The notes: generated from the letters alone by a model not told the origin. A stretch of DNA of 64,000 nt from Paraburkholderia edwinii (GCF_019428685.1 NZ_CP080095.1:1984001-2048000); one strand, 5' to 3'. Counted from the first letter of the stretch, positions 17,434-27,662 are shown. Program-made: numbers and translations.

Positions 17434-17568
17434 CTAGTCGAGCAGCCGGATCAGTCGTTGCGCTTCGTCGCCCGGGATATAGTCGAGAGTCCCTGCCTCG
17501 AAGCTGTTTGTGAAAAGTGTTCGTTTCTTGGTGAAAAGGCGCTCAGTGTGGTCAGCAGAGCACACGCC
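17434..17568 (-). pseudogene. Remnant of a displaced toxin or immunity C-terminus
   Basis: The minus strand carries an open stretch after a TAG stop. It ends RLFTKKRTLFTNSFEAG then TLDYIPGDEAQRLIRLLD and a stop. The residues look like the end of a globular protein, but no start or ribosome site is evident. It lies between the intact immunity gene and the truncated immunity copy. Silent remnants of earlier C-terminal cassettes are typical of Rhs loci, so it is probably one. Family not identified. Confidence 0.35.
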
Positions 17569-17621
17569 CTAAATCGATCAAACATCTCAATTCACTATAT
17601 GGTGGCGCTCGAGCGAACCAC

Positions 17622-17858
17622 CTACTTCCCGCTAGCCATCGTTTTGCGAATATCGATAAGCGCTTCGATGAGATCATCGAGCGGTATCTTGCGAGCCATT
17701 CTCCCGTCAGGCTCTGGGCCTCCAAGCTCTGCCTCCAGCTTGTCGGGACCACGCTCTCCATTCACGCGAACTACCGGATATCGATCAAGGAGGATTTCGA
17801 GAGTCAATTTTTCGTACTCATCCATCGCGGATGACCAGACGATTTCGAGTTTGCTCAT
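17622..17858 (-). CDS. Candidate immunity protein for the YD-repeat toxin
   Basis: A 78-residue acidic cytosolic protein (KLEIVWSSAMDEYEKLTLEI at the N-terminus, IPLDDLIEALIDIRKTMASGK at the C-terminus). The ATG at 17858 follows AGAGGTGG and begins nine bases after the stop of the YD-repeat gene, so the two are one transcriptional unit. Small acidic proteins encoded directly after a toxin C-terminus are the hallmark of polymorphic-toxin immunity. From memory, this sequence style (EIVW, EYE.LT.EI, GPD) matches small immunity proteins seen beside comparable Rhs RNase-type tips; that match is unverified. Confidence 0.65.
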   Translation of the reverse strand: MSKLEIVWSSAMDEYEKLTLEILLDRYPVVRVNGERGPDKLEAELGGPEPDGRMARKIPLDDLIEALIDIRKTMASGK

Positions 17859-17867
17859 GTCCACCTC

Positions 17868-20288
17868 TTATGGCTGACGCGGATTCAAAACTCCGCTGAA
17901 GCTTCCATCACGGTTATATCTAGCGCCGGTCCCGCTTGGTGTCCGGAAATCAACGCCTCCGCCTCCCAATTCTTCTCGAATAGTGGTGGGGTTCTCAAGA
18001 AGCTCACGAAGCCATGCCTCCGTCGTGGCATTCTTTTGTTCAGTGTTGCCTTTCAGTGGTGGATAGTACTCTGCCTCTCGTCCTGAATGCTTGTCCCATG
18101 CTCTTGACAATTTGGAGAGGCCGGTGCCGTTGTGTGGCTTTGTAGCCGAGGCGATCAACTCATCGACAGTTACCTGCGTTGGCTTGCATTGGCTCGCTAT
18201 TTCTCCAATAACGACTATGCCCCATCGAATAATTGGCCCAAATAGCCCACATTCGAGGCATATCGGTTCCAGTCCAGGTTCTGTCGTAGCAAGCAGAGAT
18301 TTGATCAACTGCTGCGAACTGACTGCCGGCCCCGCCGGCGTCACCCCAGACTCATAGTTATCCAGCCACTCATCAATCTCATCACGACCAATCGCAACGG
18401 CGCTGCCGCCTTCCCGCTTAACCGTCCCCGTGCGTGACATAACCCGTCCATCCGGCGAATAGGTGTAGTCAACCGTCAGCGTACGACTCACTTTTCCATT
18501 AGAAGGCGCCGCAGCTTCAACATAAGTGAACTGCGTAACACGGCCACGCACGTCATACGCGGCATACGCAAGCATGCCGTCGTCCATCAGTTCGATCGGT
18601 CGGTGCGCCATGTCGCGCATCACGATCCCGTAGTTGCGACCGCCCGTCAGAGACATCGCTATGCGCCGGTCGGCGCTACGGTCATAGGTCTGATGCAAAT
18701 GTTCGACCGTCTGGCCGCCAACCATCGTCAACGTGTCTGTGAGCCTATTCCGGCTGTCGTACGCGAATCCATACGTGCGCTGCTCTCCGGTCGACTTCGC
18801 ATCGAACCCACTCGCGCCAGTCACATCGTCCGTACTCAGTTCACTGAGTCCAACGAGGTTCCCCCGTTCGTCGTAAGCAAAGCCACGCATCATGCGCGGC
18901 ATCGCGACCAGCGACGGATGCAAAGTCGTCGCGTCGGCATATCGAACGGACGTAACCGACAGACCCATCGACGTTCGCCGAGCCACGCGTGTAGGCCGGC
19001 CGATATCGTCATAGCTGTACTCGGTGCTGCTGCCATCCGCTGCGCTATCGGTCAGCAGACTGCCCATTGCATCCCACGTCGTAGCAGTATTGCCCAACGA
19101 CGAACTGCTACCAGTCGGCCGTTGCACACCCGCTATCGAAGAGAAGTTCAGCGTGGTGGTGCGACGACTATCCGTCACCGTTGTGCTGTTACCGCCGTAG
19201 CCAAACTGAACGTTGCGCGTGGTATCGGGGTGACTGGCCGCAATGGCACGCCCCTTCGCGTCATACGTCCACGTCGCGACGCGCGATCCCGTTTCGTCGA
19301 TCACACCGGTCATCGCGGACCAGAAGCGTGCGTCCTCATACAGATAGCGCCGTACATAGCCGTCGGGCCATGTCACCGAAACCAGATTGTTGTTCGCGTC
19401 GTAGCCATAGCGCGTGATAGCGCCGGTCGGATCTGTCATCTGCGTGATGCGGTACTTCGCGTCGTACGAGAGCCGGAGCACGAGATCGACATAGGTGCTG
19501 GTGTCGGCCGCATGTTCGGTGACCGTAATCAGCAGTCCGGCCGCGGGTGCCACGTTGGATGGCGTATTCGCGTCGCTGTACGTAAGTGTCGTAACGCGTC
19601 CGTCGTGCGTACTGACCGACAGCAGCACGCCTGCAGACGAATACGACTCGGCTGTATCGCTCGTCAGATCGGTCAGCGTCCAGCCGTTCGTGCTATCGCG
19701 CAGCGCGAGCGAGGCGGTGCCTTTCCCTCGCCACGAGCCGTTGGTCTTAACGAACGTGACAGGCTCGCCGTCCTCGCGATAGGCGATGACCTGAGGCGAG
19801 CTTGCACGCGCATTCGCCAGATCGAGCTGACGCTGCCAGTTGTGAAACCATCCCGAACCGACGCCGGCGTCCGGATGAAGATGCGGCACCGAGCGATACG
19901 TACGTCGAAATGTCACTGGCGTATCGCCGCCGCTGACGAAGTCCGCTTCGGCGAGCGTATTGACGCCGGTGCCCGGATAGACCGGATCGGCAACCGGACA
20001 ACTTGCTTCAGGTGCGACCGGCTCCGGCGCATTGCAGTAGCGATCGATGCGTTCGAGGTTGGCCGTACAGAAGTACGACCCCATCCCGACCGGCGTTCCA
20101 CCCGCAACAGAGATCGAGCAACCTTTGGTGCCCGGTATTCCGCGTGACTTGGGATAGAGCGAGTAGCAGATCGCGTCGCCGCTTTCGGCGCGCGCCATTG
20201 ATGCAAAGAGAAGTACAGCGAAAAGCAGCAGCAGTGTGAGCGCGCATAGCGAGTGCTTGCGCGACGGAAGCAAAGAACAACGGCCCAT
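17868..20288 (-). CDS. Secreted YD-repeat (Rhs-like) polymorphic toxin with an atypical, core-less junction
   Basis: An 806-residue protein. It begins with a Sec-type signal peptide (hydrophobic stretch about residues 14-32, ending ASMARA), then a DUF6531-like domain (TLAEADFVSGGDTPVTFRRTY). YD repeats follow (for example GYDANNNLVSV, YDDIGRPTRV, YDERGNLVG, YDVRGRVTQF). The DPxGLxGGxN hallmark that closes canonical Rhs cores is missing: repeats pass directly to a unique region near residue 640. The last 90 residues (SRAWDKHSGR, PPLKGNTEQKN, GGGVDFRTPSGTGARYNRDG) look like a nuclease-type toxin tip, plausibly of the BECR RNase fold. ATG 20288 is preceded by GAGAG; a TTG at 20330 is possible. 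An immunity candidate follows nine bases later. Confidence 0.75.
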   Translation of the reverse strand: MGRCSLLPSRKHSLCALTLLLLFAVLLFASMARAESGDAICYSLYPKSRGIPGTKGCSISVAGGTPVGMGSYFCTANLERIDRYCNAPEPVAPEASCPVADPVYPGTGVNTLAEADFVSGGDTPVTFRRTYRSVPHLHPDAGVGSGWFHNWQRQLDLANARASSPQVIAYREDGEPVTFVKTNGSWRGKGTASLALRDSTNGWTLTDLTSDTAESYSSAGVLLSVSTHDGRVTTLTYSDANTPSNVAPAAGLLITVTEHAADTSTYVDLVLRLSYDAKYRITQMTDPTGAITRYGYDANNNLVSVTWPDGYVRRYLYEDARFWSAMTGVIDETGSRVATWTYDAKGRAIAASHPDTTRNVQFGYGGNSTTVTDSRRTTTLNFSSIAGVQRPTGSSSSLGNTATTWDAMGSLLTDSAADGSSTEYSYDDIGRPTRVARRTSMGLSVTSVRYADATTLHPSLVAMPRMMRGFAYDERGNLVGLSELSTDDVTGASGFDAKSTGEQRTYGFAYDSRNRLTDTLTMVGGQTVEHLHQTYDRSADRRIAMSLTGGRNYGIVMRDMAHRPIELMDDGMLAYAAYDVRGRVTQFTYVEAAAPSNGKVSRTLTVDYTYSPDGRVMSRTGTVKREGGSAVAIGRDEIDEWLDNYESGVTPAGPAVSSQQLIKSLLATTEPGLEPICLECGLFGPIIRWGIVVIGEIASQCKPTQVTVDELIASATKPHNGTGLSKLSRAWDKHSGREAEYYPPLKGNTEQKNATTEAWLRELLENPTTIREELGGGGVDFRTPSGTGARYNRDGSFSGVLNPRQP

Positions 20289-20492
20289 TCGAATTTTTCT
20301 CTCGTTGTATATGTTTATTACCCGCGACAACGGCCATCACAATAAATCCATAGCCAACAAAAAAACCGTCGAAAAATCCGAATCTCGCCGCGTTATTTCT
20401 TCATTTAAAAGTCGCCCGGACGCCCGCTGCGGAAACGCTTCCGCACAACGGCCGCTAATGGAATTCCCTGGCCCATCCAGGATAAAAAACGA

Positions 20493-20546
20493 CTTGTATA
20501 TACAACTCGCTCCAGCTAGACTTCCGCCATAACTTGTCTATACAGG
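20493..20546 (+). promoter_or_regulatory. hut promoter with two HutC operators
   Basis: A perfect palindrome TTGTATATACAA (20494-20505) overlaps a -35 box (TTGTAT, 20494-20499). That box is spaced 17 bases from TAGACT (20517-20522), a plausible -10. A second, imperfect copy CTTGTCTATACAGG (20533-20546) lies at the expected start of transcription and includes the ribosome site AGGA. HutC of the GntR family binds such TGTATATACA sites and is released by urocanate. Two sites flanking the promoter suggest tight repression. Confidence 0.8.
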
Positions 20547-20556
20547 AACGCCTTCC

Positions 20557-22080
20557 ATGATCCTCACGCCCGGCTGCCTGACCTTGCCGCAACTCCGTCA
20601 GATCGCACGCGAGCAGGTCACGCTCGAACTGGACCCCGCCAGCTTCGCCGCCATCGATGCATGCGCGAACGCGGTCCGCGACATCGCGGCGAAAGGCGAG
20701 CCTGCGTATGGCATCAATACCGGCTTCGGGCGTCTCGCGAGCACGCATATCCCGCACGATCAGCTCGAACTGCTGCAACGCAATCTCGTGCTATCGCACG
20801 CGGTCGGCGTCGGCGAACCGATGTCGCGTCCGGTCGTGCGCCTGCTTATGGCGTTGAAGCTCTCGAGTCTCGGTCGCGGCCACTCCGGCATCCGCCGCGA
20901 AGTGATCGACGCACTGATGTCACTCTTCAACGCGGACGTACTGCCCGTGATTCCGGTCAAGGGGTCGGTCGGCGCATCGGGCGACCTCGCGCCGCTCGCG
21001 CATATGTCCGCCGTGCTGCTCGGCGTCGGCGAAGTGTTCAGCAGGGGCGAGCGTATGTCGGCCGTCGACGGTCTGCGTCTCGTCGGCCTGAAGCCGCTCA
21101 CGCTGCAAGCGAAAGAAGGCCTCGCGCTGCTGAACGGCACGCAGGCGTCCGCGGCACTTGCGCTCTACAACCTGTTCGCGATTGAAGACCTGTATCGCAC
21201 CGGCCTCGTCGCCGGCGCGCTGTCGGTCGATGCGGCCGCGGGTTCAGTCAAGCCGTTCGACGCGCGCATTCACGAACTGCGCGGACATCAAGGCCAGATC
21301 GACGCGGCGTCTGCGTACCGGTCGCTGCTCGACGGATCGGCGATCAATCTGTCGCATCGCGATTGCGGCAAGGTGCAAGACCCGTACTCGCTGCGCTGCC
21401 AGCCGCAGGTGATGGGCGCATGCCTCGATCAGATGCGTCACGCCGCCGACGTTCTGCTGATCGAAGCCAATGCGGTTTCCGATAACCCGCTGATCTTCCC
21501 CGACACCGGCGAAGTGCTGTCCGGCGGCAACTTCCATGCGGAGCCGGTCGCGTTTGCCGCGGACAATCTCGCGCTCGCCGCAGCCGAAATCGGCGCGCTT
21601 GCCGAGCGCCGCATCGCGCTGCTGATCGATGCGACGCTGTCGGGCCTGCCGCCGTTTCTCGTCAAGGATGGCGGCGTCAATTCCGGTTTCATGATCGCGC
21701 ACGTCACGGCCGCCGCGCTTGCTTCGGAAAACAAAACACTGGCGCATCCGGCATCGGTCGATTCGCTGCCGACTTCCGCAAACCAGGAAGACCACGTTTC
21801 GATGGCGACCTTCGCCGCGCGCAAGCTCGCCGATATCGCGGAAAACACCGCGAATATTCTGGCAATTGAACTGCTCGCCGCCGCGCAAGGCGTCGATCTG
21901 CGCGCGCCGCATCACACGAGCCCCGCGCTGCAGCGCGTCATGAGCGTGGTGCGCAACGAAGTGCCGCACTACGAACTCGACCGCTACTTCGCGCCCGACA
22001 TCGCCGCGATCACGCGTCTCGTGCAGAACGGCACGATCGGAGCGCACAGCCCGTTCGAATTTGCTTCCGAGCGTCGCTGA
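20557..22080 (+). CDS. hutH: Histidine ammonia-lyase
   Basis: Cytosolic enzyme that removes ammonia from L-histidine to give urocanate, the first step of histidine use. The 507-residue protein has the family length. The Ala140-Ser141-Gly142 triad (in [14 protein letters not shown]), which cyclises to the MIO electrophile, is intact. Other conserved blocks ([25 protein letters not shown]) are present. ATG 20557 follows AGGAA. It is the first gene of the hut operon and is followed by hutC after one base. Confidence 0.97.
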   Translation: MILTPGCLTLPQLRQIAREQVTLELDPASFAAIDACANAVRDIAAKGEPAYGINTGFGRLASTHIPHDQLELLQRNLVLSHAVGVGEPMSRPVVRLLMALKLSSLGRGHSGIRREVIDALMSLFNADVLPVIPVKGSVGASGDLAPLAHMSAVLLGVGEVFSRGERMSAVDGLRLVGLKPLTLQAKEGLALLNGTQASAALALYNLFAIEDLYRTGLVAGALSVDAAAGSVKPFDARIHELRGHQGQIDAASAYRSLLDGSAINLSHRDCGKVQDPYSLRCQPQVMGACLDQMRHAADVLLIEANAVSDNPLIFPDTGEVLSGGNFHAEPVAFAADNLALAAAEIGALAERRIALLIDATLSGLPPFLVKDGGVNSGFMIAHVTAAALASENKTLAHPASVDSLPTSANQEDHVSMATFAARKLADIAENTANILAIELLAAAQGVDLRAPHHTSPALQRVMSVVRNEVPHYELDRYFAPDIAAITRLVQNGTIGAHSPFEFASERR

Positions 22081-22081
22081 G

Positions 22082-22777
22082 ATGAACGCACCCGCTTATC
22101 AGGGCATCAAGGACTTCATCCTTGCCCGCATTCATGCGGGCGAATGGGCCGAAGGCGACCAGGTGCCGTCGGAAAACGAACTCGCACGCGACTTCAACGT
22201 CGCCCGCATGACCGTGAACCGCGCGCTGCGCGAACTGACCGCTGAGCAGGTGCTCACGCGCGTGCAGGGCTCTGGCACCTTCGTCGCGCGTCCGAAGTAC
22301 GAGTCGACGCTCGTCGCGATACGCAGCATCTCCGATGAAATTGTCGCGCGCGGTCATCGTTATCACGCGAAGGTACTGCATATCGGCGGGGAAATCGCCG
22401 ATGCCGCGCTCGCCGACGAGATGCAGCTGAAAGCAGGCAGCTCGCTCTTTCATTCGCGCGTGCTGCACTTCGAAAACGACGAACCGGTGCAACTCGAAGA
22501 ACGCTGGGTCAATCCGGCCGTCGCGCCCGACTACGCACTGCAGGACTTTACGAACACGACGCCGAACCAGTACCTCGTGCGCGTCGCGCCGCTGCAGCGT
22601 GTCGAATACCGGATCGAAGCGCTCGCGGCCGATGAGGTGACACGCGACTGGCTGTCGATGGACGACGCGGAGCCGTGCCTCGTCCTGCATCGGCGCACGT
22701 GGTCGCAAGGTGTCGTCGCGTCGGTGGCCAACCTCTGGCATCCCGGCAGCCGCTACCGTTTCACCGGGCATTTCTGA
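22082..22777 (+). CDS. hutC: HutC, GntR-family repressor of histidine utilisation
   Basis: Urocanate-responsive repressor. The 231-residue protein has an N-terminal GntR winged helix ([44 protein letters not shown]) and a UTRA/HutC ligand domain (about residues 90-228). I chose the ATG at 22082, one base after the hutH stop; the frame open from 22061 overlaps hutH and is less likely. Two matching operators lie in front of hutH, so this operon is autoregulated. Confidence 0.95.
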   Translation: MNAPAYQGIKDFILARIHAGEWAEGDQVPSENELARDFNVARMTVNRALRELTAEQVLTRVQGSGTFVARPKYESTLVAIRSISDEIVARGHRYHAKVLHIGGEIADAALADEMQLKAGSSLFHSRVLHFENDEPVQLEERWVNPAVAPDYALQDFTNTTPNQYLVRVAPLQRVEYRIEALAADEVTRDWLSMDDAEPCLVLHRRTWSQGVVASVANLWHPGSRYRFTGHF

Positions 22778-22884
22778 TCGCACGCAACGCCGCCGGTCGG
22801 TGCTGCCGCAGTTGCCTGTTTCTTTTCGTTGTCGTGGCCGCGGTTTTCAAGCCGCTTAAATCCGCACTTTCAAGGCTCATCACC

Positions 22885-24573
22885 ATGAACAACCCGAAGC
22901 ATATCGATCCGCGTCTCGACCCGTCGCGCACGATCCGCGCGCCGCGCGGCAGCGAGAAGACCTGCAAGACCTGGCTCACCGAAGCCGCGTACCGGATGAT
23001 TCAGAACAACCTCGATGCGGAGGTTGCCGAGCACCCGCACGCGCTTGTCGTCTACGGCGGGATCGGGCGTGCGGCGCGCAACTGGGATTGCTTCGATCAG
23101 ATTCTCGCGTCGCTGAAGGAACTCAACGACGACGAGACGCTGCTGATCCAATCGGGCAAGCCCGTCGGCGTATTCCGCACGCATCCCGATGCGCCGCGCG
23201 TGCTGCTCGCGAATTCGAACCTCGTGCCGCACTGGGCGACGTGGGACCATTTCCACGAACTCGATCGCAAGGGTCTCATGATGTACGGACAGATGACCGC
23301 GGGCAGCTGGATCTACATCGGCAGCCAGGGCATCGTGCAAGGGACGTACGAGACGTTCTTCTCGGTCGCGAACCAGCATTTCGGCGGCAAACCGCAGGGC
23401 CGATGGATTCTGACGGGCGGCCTCGGCGGCATGGGCGGCGCGCAGCCGCTCGCCGCGACGATGGCGGGCTTCTCGATGATCGCGGTCGAGTGCGACGAGA
23501 CGCGCATCGACTTTCGTCTGAAAACGCGTTACGTCGATAAAAAGGCGAAGACGCTCGATGAAGCACTTGCCATGCTCGACGAAGCGAAAGCAAGCGGCAA
23601 GCCGGTTTCGATCGGCCTGCTCGGCAACGCGGCCGATGTCTTCGCCGAACTCGTGAAGCGCAATATCACGCCCGACTGCGTAACCGACCAGACCAGCGCG
23701 CACGATCCGATCAACGGTTACCTGCCGCAAGGCTGGAATGTCGCGGACTGGCGCGAGCGGCAAAAGACCGATCCGCAAAGCATCGTGACGCCGGCGAAGC
23801 AGTCGATGGCCAACCAGGTGCGCGCGATGCTTGCGCTTCAGCAGCGCGGCGCCGCGACGCTCGATTACGGCAACAATATCCGGCAGATGGCGCTCGACAT
23901 GGGTGTCGAAAATGCATTCGATTTCCCCGGCTTCGTGCCCGCGTATGTTCGGCCTTTGTTCTGCGAAGGGAAGGGGCCATTCCGCTGGGTCGCGCTGTCG
24001 GGTGACCCTGAGGATATCTACAGGACCGATGCGAAAGTGAAGGAGCTGATTCCCGACGATGCGCATCTGCACAACTGGCTCGATATGGCGCGTGAACGGA
24101 TTGAGTTCCAGGGGCTGCCCGCACGCATCTGCTGGGTCGGTGTGAACGACCGCTACCGGCTTGGCCAGGCATTCAACGAAATGGTCCGGAAGGGCGAGCT
24201 GAAGGCGCCGATCGTGATCGGCCGCGATCACCTCGACACCGGCTCGGTCGCGAGCCCGAACCGCGAAACCGAAGCGATGCTCGACGGCTCCGATGCTGTG
24301 AGCGACTGGCCGCTGCTCAACGCGATGCTGAACACGGCGGGCGGTGCGACGTGGGTGTCGCTGCATCACGGCGGCGGGGTCGGCATGGGCTATAGCCAGC
24401 ATGCGGGCGTCGTGATCGTCGCGGATGGCACCGATGCCGCGCATGCGCGTCTTGGCCGCGTGCTGTTCAACGACCCGGCGAGCGGTGTGATGCGTCACGC
24501 CGATGCCGGCTACGACCTCGCGCGCAAGACCGCAGTCGAAGCCGGTCTCAAGCTGCCGATGCTGGGCCGGTGA
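22885..24573 (+). CDS. hutU: Urocanate hydratase
   Basis: Converts urocanate to imidazolone propionate using tightly bound NAD+. The 562-residue protein matches the family length. The NAD-binding [11 protein letters not shown] and the catalytic cysteine (Cys416 in ARICWVG) are present. The real start is the ATG at 22885, with AAGG upstream. The open frame from 22675 runs through hutC and an untranslated gap of 107 bases, which could hold a secondary control element. It overlaps the likely hutD start region. Confidence 0.97.
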   Translation: MNNPKHIDPRLDPSRTIRAPRGSEKTCKTWLTEAAYRMIQNNLDAEVAEHPHALVVYGGIGRAARNWDCFDQILASLKELNDDETLLIQSGKPVGVFRTHPDAPRVLLANSNLVPHWATWDHFHELDRKGLMMYGQMTAGSWIYIGSQGIVQGTYETFFSVANQHFGGKPQGRWILTGGLGGMGGAQPLAATMAGFSMIAVECDETRIDFRLKTRYVDKKAKTLDEALAMLDEAKASGKPVSIGLLGNAADVFAELVKRNITPDCVTDQTSAHDPINGYLPQGWNVADWRERQKTDPQSIVTPAKQSMANQVRAMLALQQRGAATLDYGNNIRQMALDMGVENAFDFPGFVPAYVRPLFCEGKGPFRWVALSGDPEDIYRTDAKVKELIPDDAHLHNWLDMARERIEFQGLPARICWVGVNDRYRLGQAFNEMVRKGELKAPIVIGRDHLDTGSVASPNRETEAMLDGSDAVSDWPLLNAMLNTAGGATWVSLHHGGGVGMGYSQHAGVVIVADGTDAAHARLGRVLFNDPASGVMRHADAGYDLARKTAVEAGLKLPMLGR

Positions 24574-24578
24574 GCGGG

Positions 24579-25211
24579 ATGTCACGCAACCAGCGTACGA
24601 TAACCGCGATGAAATTGGCCTTTATCCGCGGCGCCGATCTGATTGCCGCGCCGTGGAAAAACGGCGGCGGCGTGACGCGCGAGATCGCGGCGTATCCGCC
24701 TGGCGCGGGCTTCGATACGTTTATCTGGCGCGTGAGCCTCGCCGACGTCGCGCAACCGGGGCCGTTCTCGTCGTTCGCCGGCATCGACCGCACGCTCGTG
24801 CTGCTCTCCGGCGCGGGCATGCTGCTCGATGAAGCGCAAGGGCACACGCATGCCCTTGAGCAACCGTACGGCATCGCACGCTTTGCTGGCGAAGCAGCGA
24901 TCGGTGCGCGGCTGATCGACGGCGCAACCCGCGACTTCAATCTGATGATCCGCCGCGGCGCGGCGACAGGCGACATCGACGTATGGCATAGCGGCGAGTC
25001 GCATGCTGTTTCGGCCGATACGCTGCTGCTTTTCTGCGCCGCCGGTTCTCTGAACGTGACGCTCGCCGGCGTCGACGAACCCGTTGCGCTCGCAACGAAC
25101 GATACATTGCGGATCGACGACGTGCAGCATACGTTGGACTGCGCGCTAAGCGGTAACGGCACCGTGCTTGCCATATTGATCCATCATGCGGCGCGCGCGG
25201 CGCGAGCCTGA
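24579..25211 (+). CDS. hutD: HutD/Ves-family protein of histidine utilisation
   Basis: A 210-residue cupin-like protein of the HutD family, thought to limit the hut flux or protect the cell under high histidine; its biochemical role is unsettled. Typical segments are visible: [20 protein letters not shown] and [18 protein letters not shown] placed the start at ATG 24579 with GGTGAG just before it. A GTG at 24570 (overlapping the hutU stop as GTGA) and an ATG at 24609 are alternatives. Position between hutU and hutI is the usual one. Confidence 0.9.
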   Translation: MSRNQRTITAMKLAFIRGADLIAAPWKNGGGVTREIAAYPPGAGFDTFIWRVSLADVAQPGPFSSFAGIDRTLVLLSGAGMLLDEAQGHTHALEQPYGIARFAGEAAIGARLIDGATRDFNLMIRRGAATGDIDVWHSGESHAVSADTLLLFCAAGSLNVTLAGVDEPVALATNDTLRIDDVQHTLDCALSGNGTVLAILIHHAARAARA

Positions 25212-25252
25212 GCGATGCGCACTCCGGCTCACACCTATCGAGCGAGCTAACG

Positions 25253-26470
25253 ATGAAGCAAACCGTCTGGCATCACCTGAAGCTTTGCGCACAGGGCGAT
25301 CCGAACGACACGATTGCTGACGCCGCCATCGCGGTGCAGAACGGCCGCATCGAATGGCTCGGCGCCGCGCATGAACTGCCCGGCGCATACCGCTGCTGGC
25401 CGCGCGAAGATCTGGGCGGCGCGTGGGTTACGCCGGGGCTTGTCGAGTGCCATACGCATCTCGTCTACGGCGGACAGCGTGCCGACGAGTTCGCACAGCG
25501 CCTCGCGGGCGTCAGCTACGAAGAGATCGCGCGGCGCGGCGGCGGCATCGTGTCGACCGTGCGCGCGACCCGCGCCGCGGACGACAACGCCTTGCTGCGC
25601 GCCGCGGCCGCGCGGCTCGAACCGCTGATCGCCGAAGGCGTCACCGCGATCGAAATCAAATCCGGCTACGGCCTCGACCTCGAAAACGAGCGCAAGATGC
25701 TGCGCGTCGCGCGGCAGCTCGGCGAACGCTACCCGGTTTCGGTGTACACGACGTTTCTCGGCGCGCACGCGTTGCCGCCCGAATACACAGGCCGCGCGGA
25801 CGAATACATCCGCGAGGTGTGCGAACGGATGCTGCCCGCGCTCGCCGACGAAGGGCTCGTCGATGCCGTCGACGTATTCTGCGAGCGCATCGGCTTTTCG
25901 TTGGCGCAGAGCGAGCGCGTGTTCGAAGCTGCGGCGCGCTACAACCTGCCGGTGAAGATGCATGCGGAGCAGCTATCGAATAGCGGTGGTGCGGCGCTCG
26001 CCGCGCGTTACCACGCTGTGTCCGCGGATCACCTCGAATATCTCGACGAAGCCGGCGTCGTCGCCATGAAAGAGGCGGGCACGGTCGCGGTGCTGTTGCC
26101 GGGCGCGTACTACTTTATCCGCGAGACGCAGCTGCCGCCGCTCGAACTGCTGCGCCGTCACGCGGTGCCGATCGCCATTTCGACCGACAGCAATCCGGGC
26201 ACGTCGCCCGTCACCTCTTTGCTGCTGATGATGAACATGGCGGCCACGCTGTTCCGCATGACGGTGCCCGAGATACTGCAGGCCGTGACGCGTCATGCGG
26301 CACAGGCGCTCGGCAAGGCGGACGTGCACGGCGTGCTCGCGGCCGGCCGCCCGGCCGATTTCGCCGTATGGTCGGTCGAGTCGCTTGCGGAGCTGCCGTA
26401 CTGGATCGGGCGGCCATTGTGCGCGCGCGTCGTGCGGGCCGGCGAGACCGTGCACGCGAGCCGCACCTGA
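25253..26470 (+). CDS. hutI: Imidazolonepropionase
   Basis: Zinc or iron hydrolase of the amidohydrolase superfamily that opens imidazolone propionate to N-formimino-glutamate. The 405-residue protein shows the metal ligands in [28 protein letters not shown] and [10 protein letters not shown], all intact. It is the last hut gene here: neither hutF nor hutG, which would finish the pathway, follows. The stop codon lies in a 14-base direct repeat (26462-26489). Confidence 0.97.
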   Translation: MKQTVWHHLKLCAQGDPNDTIADAAIAVQNGRIEWLGAAHELPGAYRCWPREDLGGAWVTPGLVECHTHLVYGGQRADEFAQRLAGVSYEEIARRGGGIVSTVRATRAADDNALLRAAAARLEPLIAEGVTAIEIKSGYGLDLENERKMLRVARQLGERYPVSVYTTFLGAHALPPEYTGRADEYIREVCERMLPALADEGLVDAVDVFCERIGFSLAQSERVFEAAARYNLPVKMHAEQLSNSGGAALAARYHAVSADHLEYLDEAGVVAMKEAGTVAVLLPGAYYFIRETQLPPLELLRRHAVPIAISTDSNPGTSPVTSLLLMMNMAATLFRMTVPEILQAVTRHAAQALGKADVHGVLAAGRPADFAVWSVESLAELPYWIGRPLCARVVRAGETVHASRT

Positions 26471-26489
26471 GCGGGCGCACCTGAGCGGG
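26462..26489. repeat. 14-base direct repeat across the hutI stop codon
   Basis: CGCACCTGAGCGGG occurs at 26462-26475 and again, exactly and without a gap, at 26476-26489. The first copy contains the hutI stop codon. Confidence 0.85.
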
Positions 26490-26821
26490 CCGCGCATGCG
26501 GCCACCAAAACGCCCATCGAACTTCTCGCCACGCGAATCTGCTTCCCGTCGCGCGAAGCCTCCCCCCGCATATAAGCGCTGCAAACCGCGCAATTCACGT
26601 GCCAAGGAACAAGGCTCGTCTCGCGCAGTCAATTCTGTCATGAGATCGCGCGCAAGAAGGCGCGGCTGTTGCCGCTACGCGTCATCGGCGGCAGCCGCCC
26701 GGCTTGCGCGCCGCATCACCAAGCGACTAATCTTTGACGGGAATCGGCGAGCGCGGCAGCGCATCCTATGCGCGCCGCGCCGGGTTGCCTTCGGGAACGA
26801 AAAGCAAAGGAAGGCCCAGCG
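26471..26821. other. 351-base gap after the hut operon
   Basis: Besides the direct repeat it holds a GGCCGC-GCAT-GCGGCC palindrome at 26488-26503 without a T tract, so it is not a clear terminator. The ribosome site AAAGGAAGG for the next gene lies just before 26822. I see no other gene. hutF and hutG are absent from this position. Confidence 0.5.
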
Positions 26822-27490
26822 ATGGAATATTCCGACGAAACCCTGCTATCGGTCTGGCGGGGGAATTTACTGCTGTTGACGCGCGAGGTTGGCGCGGCGA
26901 CGCGTCTTGCGCGGATGATGACATTCTCCGCGTCGTATCTGAAGCTCATGCTGGCGGGCCAGCGCGATTTCAGCGAGGAGTTCGCGCGTGGCGTCGAGGC
27001 GGTGACGGGCCTGCCGGCCGGCTGGATGGACGCGCCGCATGAAGCACACGATGTACCTGAAGCGGCGCAGGCGGCAATCGACAACGAAGCGCCGCTCGCG
27101 CGCTTTCGCGGCACGGCGGCGCCGGTGCGCAAGAAGGCGGTGCTGCGGCCGCCCGAACCGATCTTCGGACAGACGCCTGCGAAGAAGCCCGAGGACGACG
27201 CGAAAGACGCTGAAGCGCATCGCAAGCAGGCGTATCTGCGCAAGGTGCGCGATCTCGCGATGCAGGAAGTGCGGCGCTTCGAGCGGCACCTCACGCATCC
27301 TCCGGTCGACATCGGCGCGCTGCGCACGAAAGTCGAAGACGTGATGGGCGCGGTCGATCTCGACGATCACGTGCATGCGGACCTCGCGGGCCGGCTCGAA
27401 CAGATCGAAAAGCATCGGCATATGCTGATCCGGCATGTCGAGAAGCTGCATGAGCTACTCGCGGGGCTCGGGGAAAGCGATGGGTCTTGA
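26822..27490 (+). CDS. Hypothetical protein with an N-terminal HTH-like domain and a helical C-terminus
   Basis: A 222-residue soluble protein. Residues 1-65 (LTREVGAATRLARMMTFSASYLKLMLAGQ) resemble a Cro/CI-type helix-turn-helix. A flexible charged linker follows (KKPEDDAKDAEAHRKQ). The C-terminal half is strongly helical, with a coiled-coil-like heptad pattern (VEDVMGAVDLDDHVHADLAG, LEQIEKHRHMLIRHVEKL). The ATG at 26822 has AAAGGAAGG upstream; the longer frame lacks this. I infer a DNA-binding or nucleoid-associated role, but the family is not recognised. Confidence 0.65.
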   Translation: MEYSDETLLSVWRGNLLLLTREVGAATRLARMMTFSASYLKLMLAGQRDFSEEFARGVEAVTGLPAGWMDAPHEAHDVPEAAQAAIDNEAPLARFRGTAAPVRKKAVLRPPEPIFGQTPAKKPEDDAKDAEAHRKQAYLRKVRDLAMQEVRRFERHLTHPPVDIGALRTKVEDVMGAVDLDDHVHADLAGRLEQIEKHRHMLIRHVEKLHELLAGLGESDGS

Positions 27491-27662
27491 AGACCCCGAT
27501 CGCCCCGATCATCGCGATCACCTCGATGACCACCCGCCCTCCGGGCATTCGATGCGCATGCAACGAACGATGCGCGACAGGAAGACCGGCACGAAATGCC
27601 CTGTAACAGTGGGCACGATGCAATAGCTCGTCGTCCGACGTGTTTTGCGGTAAAAGAAACGC

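Noticed and set aside
22675..22884. Extended N-terminus of hutU in the open frame
   Set aside because: It overlaps hutC and continues through the gap; urocanate hydratase homologues start at the ATG at 22885.
26488..26503. GGCCGC-GCAT-GCGGCC palindrome considered as the hut terminator
   Set aside because: The stem is short and no T tract follows on the plus strand.
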